Positions 62,564-64,000 of a DNA stretch of 64,000 nucleotides are shown in pieces (positions within the stretch are counted from its first letter, which is position 1; every line of letters starts with the position of its first letter). The stretch covers positions 28,957-92,956 of the forward strand of contig JAFQCT010000007.1 of the NCBI GenBank assembly GCA_017399405.1, read 5' to 3'. Both the position numbers and the translations under genes were made by a program. The notes beneath the pieces were generated by a model. The model was given only the letters and a program-made list of their open reading frames with translations, was not told the origin of the DNA and did not search any database. This DNA is from Clostridia bacterium (GTDB lineage: Bacteria; Bacillota; Clostridia; Oscillospirales; Acutalibacteraceae).

Positions 62564-63664
62564 ATGGCATTTACTGCAAAAGATGTTCAGGCACTTCGTG
62601 AGAAGACTGGCGTTGGTATGATGGATTGTAAAAAAGCTCTTGTTGAAACAGATGGCGATATTGAAAAAGCTATTGACATTCTTAGAGAAAAAGGACTTGC
62701 TTCTGCTGCAAAGAAAGCAAGCCGTGTTGCTGCTGAAGGCGTAGTTGCTGCTTACAGCGACGCTAATGCAGGTGCACTTGTTGAAATTAACTGTGAAACA
62801 GACTTCGTTGCAAAGGGTGAACCTTTCGTTAACCTTGCTGCAAAAGTTGTTAAGACAGTTGTTGCTACAAAACCAGCTGATGTTGAAACACTTCTTGCTA
62901 CAAAAGCAGTTGATTCAGACAAAACAGTTGATGAAGAAGTTCAGGAAGTATTCCTTGCTCTTCGTGAAAATATGAAAGTTCGTAGATTTGCTCTTGTTGA
63001 AGGACATACATCAACATATATCCACGCTGGTGGTACTGTTGGCGTTATCGTTGCATTTGATGTTGACGACGCAACAGCAGCGAAAGATGAATTTGACGCA
63101 ATGGGTAAGAATGTAGCAATGCAGATTGCTGCTATGAACCCAGAATATTTGTGCAAAGCATCAATTTCTGATGATGAACTTGCTAAGATGAAGTCAATCA
63201 CAATTGATAGTGCACTTAACAAACCTGACTCACTTCCAGTTCCAATTCTTAACAGCATTATTACAGAAGCAATCAATGACAAGAAGTGGAGCGACGAAGA
63301 CGCTGAAATTTACAATGGACTTGACCAGAAACAGAGAAAGAACTTTGTTAACTTCATTTCAAAAGAAGCTTATGCTACAATGGCAGAAATCGCAGTTTCT
63401 CATAAAGCTGAAATTTCAGAAAACAAAATCTTCGTTGGTCTTGTTCAGGGTCGTCTTGCAAAACAGATTAAAGAAGTTTGTCTTCTTGAACAGACATTCG
63501 TTCGTTCAGACCTTTTTGACGGTTCTGTTGACGGTTATGTAAATTCAGTTGCTAAGGCTCTTGGTGCTGACATTAAGGTTACAAGCTTTGTTCGTTTTGA
63601 AAAAGGCGAAGGCATTGAAAAGAAAGAAGAAAACTTTGCTGCTGAAATCGCAAGTATGATGTAA
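62564..63664 (+). CDS. tsf: Elongation factor Ts with extended core
   Basis: Nucleotide exchange factor for EF-Tu. N-terminal UBA-like domain with AREKTGVGMMDCKKAL-type sequence and the TDFVAKG core are canonical. Length is 366 residues against roughly 280-310 for most relatives; the extra 50-60 residues lie at about 215-300 (SALNKPDSLPVPILN ... KAEISENKIF), just before IKEVCLLEQ. GGAGG precedes ATG 62564. Confidence 0.96.
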   Translation: MAFTAKDVQALREKTGVGMMDCKKALVETDGDIEKAIDILREKGLASAAKKASRVAAEGVVAAYSDANAGALVEINCETDFVAKGEPFVNLAAKVVKTVVATKPADVETLLATKAVDSDKTVDEEVQEVFLALRENMKVRRFALVEGHTSTYIHAGGTVGVIVAFDVDDATAAKDEFDAMGKNVAMQIAAMNPEYLCKASISDDELAKMKSITIDSALNKPDSLPVPILNSIITEAINDKKWSDEDAEIYNGLDQKQRKNFVNFISKEAYATMAEIAVSHKAEISENKIFVGLVQGRLAKQIKEVCLLEQTFVRSDLFDGSVDGYVNSVAKALGADIKVTSFVRFEKGEGIEKKEENFAAEIASMM

Positions 63665-63682
63665 TTTCTTGAATATTTCTAT

Positions 63683-63717
63683 AAAGCGTACAGAAATTTC
63701 TGTACGCTTTATTTTTT
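63683..63717 (+). terminator. Terminator of rpsB-tsf
   Basis: Fourteen-pair perfect stem AAAGCGTACAGAAA / TTTCTGTACGCTTT, then six Ts. Confidence 0.92.
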
Positions 63718-63731
63718 GCTTTAGAATAATC

Positions 63732-63760
63732 TTGCTTAATTTGTTAATATAAGGTATAAT
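63732..63760 (+). promoter_or_regulatory. Promoter of the sigma factor gene
   Basis: TTGCTT (63732-63737), 17 bases, TATAAT (63755-63760). Confidence 0.65.
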
Positions 63761-63784
63761 TTGTAGAAAAAAGGAGAGATTAAT

Positions 63785-64000
63785 ATGCTTTTAATGTATT
63801 TTGCTTTGCTTCAAAATCCTGAAGATGAGCCATTATTTGAGGTCTTTTACAATAAATTTTATAACACTATTTTCTACATTGCAAAGAAACATCTTAATAA
63901 TGTTGAGTCAGCCGAAGACTGTGCTCAAGAGGTTATGTTTGGCTTTGCTAAGAACTTTCATAACATAACACATGATTTTAACGATAAAAAATTATGTAAC
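63785..64000 (+). CDS. Sigma-70 family (ECF-like) RNA polymerase sigma factor, 3' end outside window
   Basis: The first 72 residues are seen. FEVFYNKFYNTIFYIAKKHLNNVESAEDCAQEVMFGFAKNF matches sigma region 2 (the DA-AEDC-QE-F core). AAAGGAGAGA precedes ATG 63785. The truncated end prevents deciding between ECF and other small sigma factors; no anti-sigma gene is visible yet. Confidence 0.82.
   Translation, partial: MLLMYFALLQNPEDEPLFEVFYNKFYNTIFYIAKKHLNNVESAEDCAQEVMFGFAKNFHNITHDFNDKKLCN

Overview
The window is a low-GC chromosomal segment from an anaerobic, probably gut- or rumen-dwelling Clostridia/Oscillospiraceae-type bacterium. The clues are AT-rich sequence with strong AGGAGG-type ribosome binding sites, sporulation genes (spoVM, spmA, spmB), two rubrerythrins with a PerR-type regulator, a Rex regulator, a dockerin-tagged wall hydrolase, a BspA-like surface protein, and several glycoside hydrolases (GH2, GH28, GHL10, DUF4091). 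The family and genus level is inference from gene content. I see no prophage, no CRISPR array and no transposase.

Layout. 1-3.7 kb: prkC-rsgA-thiN, a 48-residue membrane peptide and the 26-residue spoVM, in an order known from Bacillus. 3.7-4.7 kb: perR-reverse rubrerythrin. 4.7-8 kb: a GHL10 lipoprotein and an SH3/glucosaminidase/BIG2/dockerin protein. 8.2-9.9 kb: split aconitase-X genes. 10-15 kb: zinc-ribbon protein, tRNA-Ser(GGA), alanine/sodium symporter, amidase, CapA-like and transglutaminase-like proteins, then a repeat-rich gap and tRNA-Leu(UAG). 15.3-18.1 kb: GH2 plus WYL regulator. 18.2-21.8 kb: pgk-tpiA-gpmI. 21.9-22.1 kb: a free-standing promoter, a strongly foldable RNA and a terminator with no gene. 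22.2-25.6 kb: BspA-like protein facing spmAB. 25.7-30.5 kb: uvrB-uvrA. 30.6-36 kb: XRE regulator, alpha/beta hydrolase, then coiled-coil protein, fumarase beta and pcrA. 36-40 kb (minus): PD-(D/E)XK-like protein, rodA, DUF4091 hydrolase. 40-43.5 kb: typA, mreB-like and an orphan. 43.6-49 kb: asnB-ldh (minus), GH28, acetyltransferase, cupin. 49-54.5 kb: trmO, rubrerythrin, a small FTR-beta-like protein, and rex, icd, aconitase on the minus strand. 54.6-64 kb: ClpP-like TepA, uppP, ftsK/spoIIIE, ygiQ, MBL hydrolase, rpsB-tsf and the start of a sigma factor gene.

How it works together. Most of the segment is core physiology: glycolysis with a lactate outlet, the citrate-to-2-oxoglutarate arm beside the redox sensor Rex, peroxide defence, wall synthesis and remodelling, repair, translation, and polysaccharide use.

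The most interesting signals are non-coding. First, the 21867-22076 unit has a sigma-A promoter, an 11-bp long-range closing stem starting at the predicted first transcribed base, nested helices, a competing helix and a terminator. Second, two terminator hairpins (3358-3406 and 12036-12074) carry the Shine-Dalgarno sequence of the next gene in their descending arm, with the start codon directly after the T-run. Third, the repeat-rich gap holds a tRNA-Leu 3' fragment with its own terminator.
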